NCBI RefSeq assembly: GCF_027213645.1
Contig: NZ_JAPWGL010000001.1
Coordinates: 682,001-746,000, forward strand
DNA length: 64,000 bases
Reading direction: 5' to 3'
DNA from: Pedobacter rhodius
Lineage (GTDB): Bacteria > Bacteroidota > Bacteroidia > Sphingobacteriales > Sphingobacteriaceae
Both the position numbers and the translations under genes were made by a program. Under the pieces are notes generated by a model that was given only the letters and a program-made list of their open reading frames with translations, was not told the DNA's origin and searched no databases. Positions 53,104 through 60,837 of this stretch are shown here, piece by piece. The first letter of the stretch is position 1; each line of letters begins with the position of its first letter.

Positions 53104-54228
53104 TTAATAAGTAATCACCTGTTCTTCTAAATGCTCAGGTAAATCGCGGTAATTGTATTTTTGTCCGCGGAGTTGTGGCTCGAAACCGGCAGCTTTTATC
53201 GATTGCTGGATTCCATTCGCTGTAAATCTATGTGGTGCACCTGCAGCAGAGACAACGTTTTCTTCAATCATAATTGAACCAAAATCGTTTGCACCTGCAT
53301 GTAAGCATAATTGTGCTGTTGTTTTACCAACGGTTAACCAGCTTGCCTGTATGTTTTTAATGTTTGGCAACATGATTCTGCTTAATGCGATCATACGGAT
53401 ATATTCATCGGCAGTAACTGTGTTGCTGATTCCTCTAAGTCTTTTCAATAAAGTGCCGTCATCCTGGAAAGGCCATGGGATGAATGCTAAAAATCCATTT
53501 GCATCTGCCGGTTTTTCACTTTGAACCTGACGAATCCAAACCAAATGTTCAAAACGTTCTTCAATGGTTTCTACATGGCCGAACATCATCGTTGCAGAAG
53601 TTGTGATATCCAGCTGATGGCAGGCCCGCATAACGTCAAGCCATTCCTGTCCGCCACATTTGCCTTTAGAAATCAGTCGTCTTACACGGTCGTTCAAAAT
53701 TTCTGCACCGGCACCTGGTAGCGAATCCATTCCGGCTTCTTTCAATGTTTTTAAAACCTCGGTATGGCTGATGCCTTCCAGTTTTGCGACATGGGCAATT
53801 TCCGGCGGACCTAATGCATGCAGTTTTAAATCAGGATATAATTCTTTTAGTTTTTTAAATAAGTCTGCGTAGAAAGCCAAGCCTAAATCGGGATGGTGCC
53901 CGCCTTGTAATAACAATTGGTCGCCGCCTAAGCGGAAAGTTTCTTCAATTTTAACTTTATAGGTTTCAATATCCGTAATGTAGCTTTCATCATGCCCAGG
54001 ACGGCGGAAGAAATTGCAGAATTTACAATTGGCAATACATACATTAGTCGTATTTACATTCCTATCAATTTGCCAGGTAACTTTACCACTCGGAACCTGA
54101 ATTTTTCTAAGTTCATTGGCTACAAACATCAAAGATGCTGTATCCGCATTGTGGTAAAGATGTACACCTTCTTCAATGCTTAAAAAATCGAAATGTAATG
54201 CCCGTTGTAATAAATCCGCAGTTATCAT
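53104..54228 (-). CDS. mqnC: Dehypoxanthine futalosine cyclase (radical SAM)
   Basis: 374 residues from the ATG at 54228; the longer start at 54243 is TTG and adds MYFCF. The radical-SAM cluster cysteines are in TNVCIANCKFCNFFRR. GGDQLLLQGGHHPDLGL and DSLPGAGAEILNDRVRRL are characteristic of MqnC. It converts dehypoxanthine futalosine in the futalosine route to menaquinone. Other mqn genes are not in the window. A -7 element TATTTTTG (minus strand, 54233-54240) lies 5 nt upstream, implying a very short leader. Confidence 0.93.
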   Translation of the reverse strand: MITADLLQRALHFDFLSIEEGVHLYHNADTASLMFVANELRKIQVPSGKVTWQIDRNVNTTNVCIANCKFCNFFRRPGHDESYITDIETYKVKIEETFRLGGDQLLLQGGHHPDLGLAFYADLFKKLKELYPDLKLHALGPPEIAHVAKLEGISHTEVLKTLKEAGMDSLPGAGAEILNDRVRRLISKGKCGGQEWLDVMRACHQLDITTSATMMFGHVETIEERFEHLVWIRQVQSEKPADANGFLAFIPWPFQDDGTLLKRLRGISNTVTADEYIRMIALSRIMLPNIKNIQASWLTVGKTTAQLCLHAGANDFGSIMIEENVVSAAGAPHRFTANGIQQSIKAAGFEPQLRGQKYNYRDLPEHLEEQVITY

Positions 54229-54346
54229 AAAGCAAAAATACAAGAAATATATAGCCCTATAATCACAGATTTATAAAAAAGCAAGATATGCCTTGGAAAT
54301 GGTTTAAATTTCGACATCTTTTTAACATATTGAATTTTAAAATTCA

Positions 54347-54558
54347 TGGCATTAAGATTCCCGTCTGCGGTAGGCAGTTGCGAGCATGACGACTAGTGGA
54401 GAACAATCTGCGGTAATCCGTAAAATCTGCGGGAGCTTTATAAGATTTGCCACGAACACGAAGGTACGGAAATTACAAGATTTTTAAATTTATGGGATTA
54501 AGATTTCCACCTGCGCGAGAATGACGGCTATTGGAGAACAAATCTGCGGGAACTTTAG
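54347..54558. repeat. Two copies of a dispersed repeat in a gene-free stretch
   Basis: Copy A (54347-54440) and copy B (54494-54558) share ATTAAGATT(T/C)CC, the CTGCG...CGAG...ATGACG words, GGAGAACAA and ATCTGCGGGA(A/G)CTTTA. Copy A has an extra part (GGTAATCCGTAAAATC). The 54229-54576 gap has no ORF or tRNA; it is made of this repeat plus AT-rich spacers. Confidence 0.65.
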
Positions 54559-54576
54559 CTATGTAAGAACAGCTGC

Positions 54577-55245
54577 TTAATTCTGTTTGCCGGTATCAAC
54601 TTTTTTCTTAAATAAATTTCGAAAATCATTTGCCTGTTTTTTCATTTCATCGATACGTTTTTTTGTTGTATCTCTTACTTTGGTTAAATCTTCATTGGCC
54701 TTTGTCACATTTTGTTTAACCTGTTTTTCACCATCAGTTACCGCATCAGAAACTTGTTGTATTTGTTTCTGGCTTGTAGCTATCGCATCGGAAGCTTGCT
54801 TTATTTTTTTACTGGCCCTGAATGTGCCACTGTCTATAATTTTTTTTGCAGCTAGCAAAGGTTCTTTTTTTAAATCGTTTTCATATGTTGCTGCTCCTAA
54901 GGCCGGCGCTACAGTTGTTGTATCGTTAGGCGCTTTACCCAGGGCGGTGTTGGTTTTGACCAGCAATTGCTCATATTCCGGTTTTACGATACCACCATTT
55001 TCGGTATAGTAAGTCTTGCTTTTTAAGTAACCGGTTTTCGCCGCTTCTAATTGTACTTTCGCCGCGGCTATTCTGGTTGTATCGTTGCTCGCCACAGCAG
55101 CATCATAGGCTAGCTGGGCATCGGTCAATGCCATCGCAGCGGTTTCATAAGATTTTGTAAAATCTATTTTTTCATCTTTTTTTGTTGCTGTGTTACACGC
55201 AGTTAAGCTAAAGGCCAGGAAACAAATTGCAATTATATATCTCAT
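54577..55245 (-). CDS. Lipoprotein with long alpha-helical body
   Basis: A 222-residue lipoprotein. Residues 1-17 are a type II signal ending LTAC, so the mature chain begins at Cys17 in the membrane. The rest is Ala/Lys-rich and helical: TDAQLAYDAAVASNDTTRIA, and a C-terminal coiled part (KIKQASDAIATSQKQI, VTDGEKQVKQNVTKANEDL). It resembles alanine-rich periplasmic spacers. It lies 8 nt after a membrane-protein gene on the same strand, so the two are an operon. Function unknown. Confidence 0.6.
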   Translation of the reverse strand: MRYIIAICFLAFSLTACNTATKKDEKIDFTKSYETAAMALTDAQLAYDAAVASNDTTRIAAAKVQLEAAKTGYLKSKTYYTENGGIVKPEYEQLLVKTNTALGKAPNDTTTVAPALGAATYENDLKKEPLLAAKKIIDSGTFRASKKIKQASDAIATSQKQIQQVSDAVTDGEKQVKQNVTKANEDLTKVRDTTKKRIDEMKKQANDFRNLFKKKVDTGKQN

Positions 55246-55253
55246 CTTATTTG

Positions 55254-55883
55254 TTATTTGGAAGTGGTAAATTGGTCAACTATTTTTTTTAAGGATGCTG
55301 TTTCCTGCGCTTCATCAATCTTGCCGTCTAATCTTTCAATTTCCAGATTATTGATGCTTTTGGCAAATTCTAAATATTTCAGGTAGCTGTTCAGCACTTC
55401 AATTTTTGTTCCATTATTGTCCTGATCTGCATTATTAAGATTTTTTACAAATGTTCCCATGTTATCGATACACACAATATAAGCCTGAAAGGCGTTCGGG
55501 CTGAAGTAATCATTAACCATATTATTGGTTTCCAGCTGTGGATATAGCTTGGGCAATTCAACAGGTGTTTTCTTTAAAATTTCGGTTAAATTTACTCCTG
55601 AACTTGCCGTATTCAGGTACATTCCTTTGGTTTTCATCTGACAGTTTTCTATTGCCAGATTTGTCGTATTCAACAACTTAATTAAATTGTTTTTCTGATT
55701 AATGTTATCCAGGAAAGTGTTTACGGATAAAGCAATAAATAATCCGATAAATGTCGAAATGAGCGAAAGAAGAAAGCCAAATGTTTCGCCATTATTTTTG
55801 CGCCATTGACTCTCTTTTCTGAAATTAAGCATAAAAAGGCTTAAACTAACCAATATCAGAGCTATTATACTGTATGTAAGCAT
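55254..55883 (-). CDS. Hypothetical membrane protein, partner of the lipoprotein
   Basis: A 209-residue protein. A helix at about 2-18 (LTYSIIALILVSLSLFMLNF) and one at about 33-53 (FGFLLSLISTFIGLFIALSV) place it in the membrane. The rest is a periplasmic, helical domain with Asn-rich segments (LLNTTNLAIENCQMKTKGM). I recognise no family. It precedes the lipoprotein gene by 8 nt, suggesting a membrane/lipoprotein pair. Confidence 0.6.
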   Translation of the reverse strand: MLTYSIIALILVSLSLFMLNFRKESQWRKNNGETFGFLLSLISTFIGLFIALSVNTFLDNINQKNNLIKLLNTTNLAIENCQMKTKGMYLNTASSGVNLTEILKKTPVELPKLYPQLETNNMVNDYFSPNAFQAYIVCIDNMGTFVKNLNNADQDNNGTKIEVLNSYLKYLEFAKSINNLEIERLDGKIDEAQETASLKKIVDQFTTSK

Positions 55884-56047
55884 ATATTTTTGGATTTTAT
55901 TTTGTTAAAATTAATTGATTTTCGCCAAAAAAAGAATCCATTAGCTTATTGATAAAAAATGAGTCACCCGTGGCGAATTATCATAAATCGGGCAATTTAA
56001 TAATGAAACAATTCCGCAATTCAACAATTCATTTATCTTTGTTGCCT

Positions 56048-57292
56048 ATGGTAGATTTTAATCGCTTTACGTTGTCCAATGGTTTAAGAGTTTTAGTTCA
56101 TGAAGATGCAACTACTCCAATGGCTGTTTTAAATATATTATATGATGTTGGTGCCCGTGATGAGGATCCCGAAAAAACAGGCTTCGCTCATTTATTTGAA
56201 CATCTGATGTTTGGAGGTTCAGTCAATATTCCGAGTTACGATGAACCACTTCAACGTGTGGGTGGCGAAAATAATGCGTTTACGAGTAATGATATAACAA
56301 ACTATTACATCACCTTACCCGCGGAGAACTTAGAAACCGCTTTTTGGCTGGAGAGCGACAGGATGTTAAGTCTTGCATTTTCCGAAAAAAGCCTTGAAAC
56401 TCAAATTAATGTGGTTAGCGAAGAATTTAAACAACGCTATCTTAATCAACCTTATGGTGATGTCTGGTTGAAATTGCGTCCGCTGGCGTATAAAACACAT
56501 TCATATCGCTGGGCCACAATCGGTAAAGAGCTTTCTCATATTGAAGATGCGAAAATGAGTGATGTGAAAGCCTTCTTTCATAAACATTATAACCCAAAAA
56601 ATGCAATTTTAGTTGTAGGCGGAAATGTTAAAACAGAAGATGTAAAAAAATTAGCTGAAAAATGGTTTGAACCGATTCCTTCGGGAGAAAAATATTTGAG
56701 AAATTTACCTCAGGAAGAAAACCAAACAGAAGCCAGGGTTGAAACGGTTAGGGCGAACGTTCCGCTTAATGCCATTTATGTTGCTTTTAAAATGCCCGGC
56801 CGGTTAAGTAACGATTATTATGCCTATGATTTGTTATCTGATATTCTTTCGGGCGGAAAATCTTCCAGGTTGCACAATAGTCTGTTAAAAGAACAACAGC
56901 TTTTCAGCGATATAAACGCATATATTTCAAGTAGTTTAGACCCGGGTTTATTTATTGTAGAAGGAAAGCTTGTTGAGGGCGTTTCGATTGAAAGGGCAGA
57001 AGCCGCAATTTGGGCAGAACTCGAAAAAATAAAAACCGAACTTGTTGCCGCAGATGAATTAACGAAAGTAAAAAATAAAGTTGAATCTGTTTTGGTGTTT
57101 TCTGAAATGAACCTGCTTGATAAGGCGATGAACCTGGCTTATTATGAATTACTTGGCGATGCAGATATTTTGAATAAGGAAGCAGCCCAATATTTAAAGG
57201 TTGAGGCAGAAGATATCAAAAGAATCTCTAAGGAAACTTTCGAAAAAAATTCATCATCTACATTATATTATTTAACTGACGAACATGCTTAA
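56048..57292 (+). CDS. M16 zinc metallopeptidase, catalytic subunit
   Basis: 414 residues from the ATG at 56048 (MVDFNRFTLSNGLRVLVHED); the longer frame begins with TTG and low-quality residues. The inverted zinc motif H48-L-F-E51-H52 and a further Glu in NVVSEEFKQRY are present, so this is the active half. A -7 element TATCTTTG (56034-56041) ends 6 nt before this ATG, supporting the choice and suggesting a leaderless mRNA. The next gene overlaps by 8 nt and encodes the inactive partner. Confidence 0.92.
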   Translation: MVDFNRFTLSNGLRVLVHEDATTPMAVLNILYDVGARDEDPEKTGFAHLFEHLMFGGSVNIPSYDEPLQRVGGENNAFTSNDITNYYITLPAENLETAFWLESDRMLSLAFSEKSLETQINVVSEEFKQRYLNQPYGDVWLKLRPLAYKTHSYRWATIGKELSHIEDAKMSDVKAFFHKHYNPKNAILVVGGNVKTEDVKKLAEKWFEPIPSGEKYLRNLPQEENQTEARVETVRANVPLNAIYVAFKMPGRLSNDYYAYDLLSDILSGGKSSRLHNSLLKEQQLFSDINAYISSSLDPGLFIVEGKLVEGVSIERAEAAIWAELEKIKTELVAADELTKVKNKVESVLVFSEMNLLDKAMNLAYYELLGDADILNKEAAQYLKVEAEDIKRISKETFEKNSSSTLYYLTDEHA

Positions 57293-58556
57293 CCGTACGC
57301 AAGCGCCTGATTTTAAGCAGGTATCAACCATAAATTTTATTCAACCTGAAAAAACGTTTTTAGATAATGATATAGCTGTTTTTACCACTTATTCAGGCGA
57401 ACAGGATCTGGTGCGTATAGAATTTATATTCAATAATGTAAACTGGAATCCGGATAAACCTCTACAAGCGATTGCCGTGAGCGCAATGCTTAACAATGGA
57501 ACTAAAAAATTCAGTTCTAAAGAAATTGCAGAAAATATTGATTTTTATGGGGCATTTTTTCAGACCGAATATGGGCAGGATCAGTCTACGGTAACACTAT
57601 ATTCCCTAAATAAACATTTAGCATCAGTTTTACCCATCGTTAAGGATGTACTCTCCGATAGTCAGTTTCCACAGAAGGAACTTGATATTTATATTCAAAA
57701 TCAAAAACAGAAATTACAGGTTAACCTGCAGAAAAACGACATTTTATCCCGTAAAGAATTCTCACATGCTTTATTTGGAGACACGGCTTATGGTGTCGAT
57801 ATTCAGTTAAAACATTACGATGCTGTAAAACGCGATGATTTATTAGACTATTTTAAAGCGGCCTATCAACCGGATAATTGTACAATTATTGTTGCAGGAA
57901 AGTTTAATGAAGAAAGTTTTTCGTTATTGAATGCGCAGTTTGGAAAAAACTGGGAAAAAAGTGAAGCTGTTAAAAATAATTTCAGCTTTGAACCTTCAAA
58001 GCGAACTGAAGTTTATAAAGAAAAGTCAGAATCGCTGCAATCTGCCATTCGCATCGGTCAATTAGCGGTTAATCGCAAACATGAGGATTTTGCCGGTTTG
58101 CAAATTCTAAACTGTGTTTTGGGTGGCTATTTTGGGTCTCGCTTAATGAATAATATCCGTGAGGATAAAGGTTATACCTACGGCATTGGATCGGGCATCG
58201 TTTCTTTAAAAAATGCTGGCTATTTCTTTATTGCAACCGAAGTAGGTACTGATGTTTGCTCAGCAGCATTAACTGAAATTTATAAAGAAATAAATTTGTT
58301 AAAAAATGAGTTGGTTGAAGAGGAGGAACTTGAACTGGTTAGAAATTATATGTTGGGCTCCATGCTTGGCAGCCTTGAAAATGTTTTTTCGCATGCTGAT
58401 AAATTTAAAAATATTTATTTTGCAGGGTTGGATTATAGTTACTACGAAAATTATATTAATAAAGTAAAGACAATTTCAGCAGAAGAAATTAGAAATTTAG
58501 CTAATAAATACCTTAAAACGGAAACCTTTACTGAGGTTATTGTAGGCAGGAAGTAG
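57285..58556 (+). CDS. M16 peptidase-family protein lacking the HxxEH motif
   Basis: A 423-residue M16-fold protein. The place of the zinc motif reads AVSAMLNNGTKKFSSKEIAE, with no HxxEH, so it is non-catalytic. The R/Y pair region (GSRLMNNIREDKGYTYGIGS) of the C-terminal half is intact. M16 heterodimers of this kind (active plus inactive half) close into a peptide-degrading chamber. It overlaps the active gene by 8 nt. Confidence 0.92.
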   Translation: MLNRTQAPDFKQVSTINFIQPEKTFLDNDIAVFTTYSGEQDLVRIEFIFNNVNWNPDKPLQAIAVSAMLNNGTKKFSSKEIAENIDFYGAFFQTEYGQDQSTVTLYSLNKHLASVLPIVKDVLSDSQFPQKELDIYIQNQKQKLQVNLQKNDILSRKEFSHALFGDTAYGVDIQLKHYDAVKRDDLLDYFKAAYQPDNCTIIVAGKFNEESFSLLNAQFGKNWEKSEAVKNNFSFEPSKRTEVYKEKSESLQSAIRIGQLAVNRKHEDFAGLQILNCVLGGYFGSRLMNNIREDKGYTYGIGSGIVSLKNAGYFFIATEVGTDVCSAALTEIYKEINLLKNELVEEEELELVRNYMLGSMLGSLENVFSHADKFKNIYFAGLDYSYYENYINKVKTISAEEIRNLANKYLKTETFTEVIVGRK

Positions 58557-58591
58557 TTCAATTGGTAGTTGCCAGTTTGCAACTTTAAACT
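58557..58591. repeat. Heptad array after the M16 pair, AGTT/AACT-type
   Basis: Five 7-mers start directly at the stop: TTCAATT, GGTAGTT, then GCCAGTT, TGCAACT and TTAAACT. The first units have AGTT or AATT and the last two the complement AACT, so there is an inverted centre near 58578. It is the same ACTG/CAGT style as 5434-5517, between convergent genes. Confidence 0.6.
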
Positions 58592-58633
58592 GATTAAATA
58601 GGGGTAGAACTGCAATGTCTACGCCTATTTTTT

Positions 58634-58915
58634 TTATCTGTACTGACATAAATATACAGTTTGAACTTCCGTTTTTACTTTGAATGATGAATTTGCGGAG
58701 ACTTCAAAACATGTTCCTGCCGGAAATATTTTCCATTCAGCACTTTCCGGAATCAAAGCGGATAATTCACCTTCAATTACATTCATAATTTCTTTTTGAG
58801 CCGTTCCAAACTCATATTCGCCCGGATTAATAATGCCCACAGTTGATTTCCCTTCGGCAGTTTCATAGCCTAGAGACTTTACATTTCCATCGAAATATTG
58901 GTTTTCGCTTATCAT
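58634..58915 (-). CDS. ppnP: Pyrimidine/purine nucleoside phosphorylase
   Basis: A 93-residue cupin-like protein. It has the PpnP text NQYFDGNVKSLGYETAEGKS, GIINPGEYEFGTAQKEIMNV and PAGTCFEVSANSSFKVKT. PpnP (formerly YaiE, DUF1255) phosphorolyses a wide range of nucleosides. Length is normal. It lies between the M16 pair and the DUF3857 pair, unrelated by function. Confidence 0.92.
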   Translation of the reverse strand: MISENQYFDGNVKSLGYETAEGKSTVGIINPGEYEFGTAQKEIMNVIEGELSALIPESAEWKIFPAGTCFEVSANSSFKVKTEVQTVYLCQYR

Positions 58916-58940
58916 AATTAATATCCTGAATAGTTAACGT

Positions 58941-60836
58941 TTATGGTGCTTTCGCTAAAACAGCTTTTTGCTTGTCGGCCTGATATATTTTTTTATAAAA
59001 ATCTACGTATTCGTTATATTTTTCTGGTGGATATTTTTTATCATTCATCATTTGGGTACGGGTATAAACAATGATATTGTCTTTAGATGTGAACTTTGCC
59101 GTGTAAGACCCAAACTCTGAGTTAATTGCAATATCCTTGGGAATAAATTCTACCTTGAATCCATTTGGCAAAGCATAAGTTATTTCATCTTCATCAGTAT
59201 AACTGAACGGTACTGCGAAATATGTTTTTCTATTTTCAACTTTAGGCGGAATACTTTCTTTTCGATTAACCTGATTGAGCATTAAAAAGAACCTATCACC
59301 ACCTTTTGTTAAAATCTGATTACTTTTTAAATTTATCTCTTCAGTCATCACCGGAAGATTTCTATTTACCTGTTCATATTTAAAGGTAGTCAGTTCAGCT
59401 CCGGGGATATCATTTCTTTCGATTAAAATTTTTCTTTGTTCAATGGGTTCTTTTAATAGCATGGTGAAATTATCTTCGAACTGCGCATTTCCATATAAAG
59501 ATTTTATGCTTATATCGGCAATACCGTCTTCGGAGAAATTTATTTTAGTTTTTCTGATTTGGTAATTGTCTTTAGCTGAATAAGCAGGCGTATGTACAAT
59601 TTTTCCTCCGGCATCGGTAATCATTAGAACATTTCTGTCGGCATTATCATAGCCAATAAATCCCATAGGTTTATATTGACTTGTACACTCTAAATATGTT
59701 GTGTCTTTTGGCAAGGGTACGCATAAAATCATATGATTTGCCTGGCCTATACTTGAATAATTTTGGTTTAAGCTGGGCATTCCGTTGCCGATGACAATAA
59801 GATTAGAAGAAATTCCAACTTCATTTAATAATGCTTTCATATAGTTAGATAATGCCTTACAGTCACCATAATTCACCTGCGCTACTTTTTCAGCTAAAAT
59901 AGGCCTGAACCCACCAACGCCCAGTTGTACACTTACGTAACGTGTATTTTGTTGTAAGTAATTGTATAGAATTTGAATTTTCTCTTTTGGCGTTTTGGCA
60001 TCTTTTACCAGTTTTTGTAACAGGGCCCTGGTCACATCGGGCAACCTGTTTCCGCCTTCATTTAATTTATAAATCCAGGCACCAAAATTTTTCCAGTTAT
60101 TAAAGTTCCCTGTTGTATTATCAAATTCAAATTCATTTGGTGATGCTTTAACCCAGGCTGAGATATTGTCTACACCAACGGCCATTGGTTCTCTTGTAAC
60201 CGCCTGAACATTGTTGCTTTTCCAGCTATATTTAACTTTATCGCCAATGGTTACAGAATCTGTTTTTAAATCTGTGCTGGTTAAATATCTAAGCTGATAA
60301 AATTTGTTTTTCTGGATGGTATAAGCTGATTGTTCTACCGAAATATCAAAGCCTTTTATAGCTCTCCATGAAGGTAAGTTTAGCAGTCCGTTAAAATTTT
60401 GGGTAAAACTATATTCAATAGTGTATGGATAGCTATTGCTTATGAATTTTAATAATTTCACGCGATTGTCTTGGAATAGAGAAAAACCGTCAGAAGCCAG
60501 CTGGTCTCGGATATCAGATGATTTGTAATCTCTTATTTTTTTTCCCGCTGCATCGTACATCGCCGCTTTAATATTCGAAATATTCGAAAAGTTATCATAA
60601 ACTTCTGCCATTTCAGCTAAGTCATCACCGGCTTTATTTAAAACAGTTATGGCAATTTTATACTCGTATTGAGCTGAGCCTATACTTTTAATATCGAAAA
60701 ACTGCTCTTCATTCCTAACGACAGCAATAGCGTCTTTTTTTAAATTTTCAGGTATTTTTGCTACATCATAAATTCCCTGGGCTGATGTGGTATAAAAAAA
60801 TGAAACTAATAAAAATAAACTAAGTAAATTCTTCAT
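58941..60836 (-). CDS. DUF3857/transglutaminase-like protein, catalytic residues present
   Basis: 631 residues from the ATG at 60836 (MKNLLSLFLLVSFFYTTSAQ), a signal peptide. The N-terminal DUF3857 domain contains YEYKIAITVLNKAGDDL. A transglutaminase-like core follows, with Cys near residue 325 in VNYGDCKALSNYMKAL, His near 366 in QANHMILCVPL and a Glu in YLECTSQ where Asp is usual. It is exported and could cross-link or cleave peptides. It starts 1 nt after the upstream gene stop, so the two are co-translated. Confidence 0.85.
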   Translation of the reverse strand: MKNLLSLFLLVSFFYTTSAQGIYDVAKIPENLKKDAIAVVRNEEQFFDIKSIGSAQYEYKIAITVLNKAGDDLAEMAEVYDNFSNISNIKAAMYDAAGKKIRDYKSSDIRDQLASDGFSLFQDNRVKLLKFISNSYPYTIEYSFTQNFNGLLNLPSWRAIKGFDISVEQSAYTIQKNKFYQLRYLTSTDLKTDSVTIGDKVKYSWKSNNVQAVTREPMAVGVDNISAWVKASPNEFEFDNTTGNFNNWKNFGAWIYKLNEGGNRLPDVTRALLQKLVKDAKTPKEKIQILYNYLQQNTRYVSVQLGVGGFRPILAEKVAQVNYGDCKALSNYMKALLNEVGISSNLIVIGNGMPSLNQNYSSIGQANHMILCVPLPKDTTYLECTSQYKPMGFIGYDNADRNVLMITDAGGKIVHTPAYSAKDNYQIRKTKINFSEDGIADISIKSLYGNAQFEDNFTMLLKEPIEQRKILIERNDIPGAELTTFKYEQVNRNLPVMTEEINLKSNQILTKGGDRFFLMLNQVNRKESIPPKVENRKTYFAVPFSYTDEDEITYALPNGFKVEFIPKDIAINSEFGSYTAKFTSKDNIIVYTRTQMMNDKKYPPEKYNEYVDFYKKIYQADKQKAVLAKAP

Positions 60837-60837
60837 C

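Noticed and set aside
54587..55009. 140-codon plus-strand frame opposite the lipoprotein
   Set aside because: It is antisense to a gene with a clear lipoprotein signal. The Ser/Phe-rich product mirrors Ala/Lys codons.
5434..58591. Heptad arrays as CRISPR arrays
   Set aside because: Units are 7 nt with no unique spacers of 25-40 nt and no cas genes in the window.
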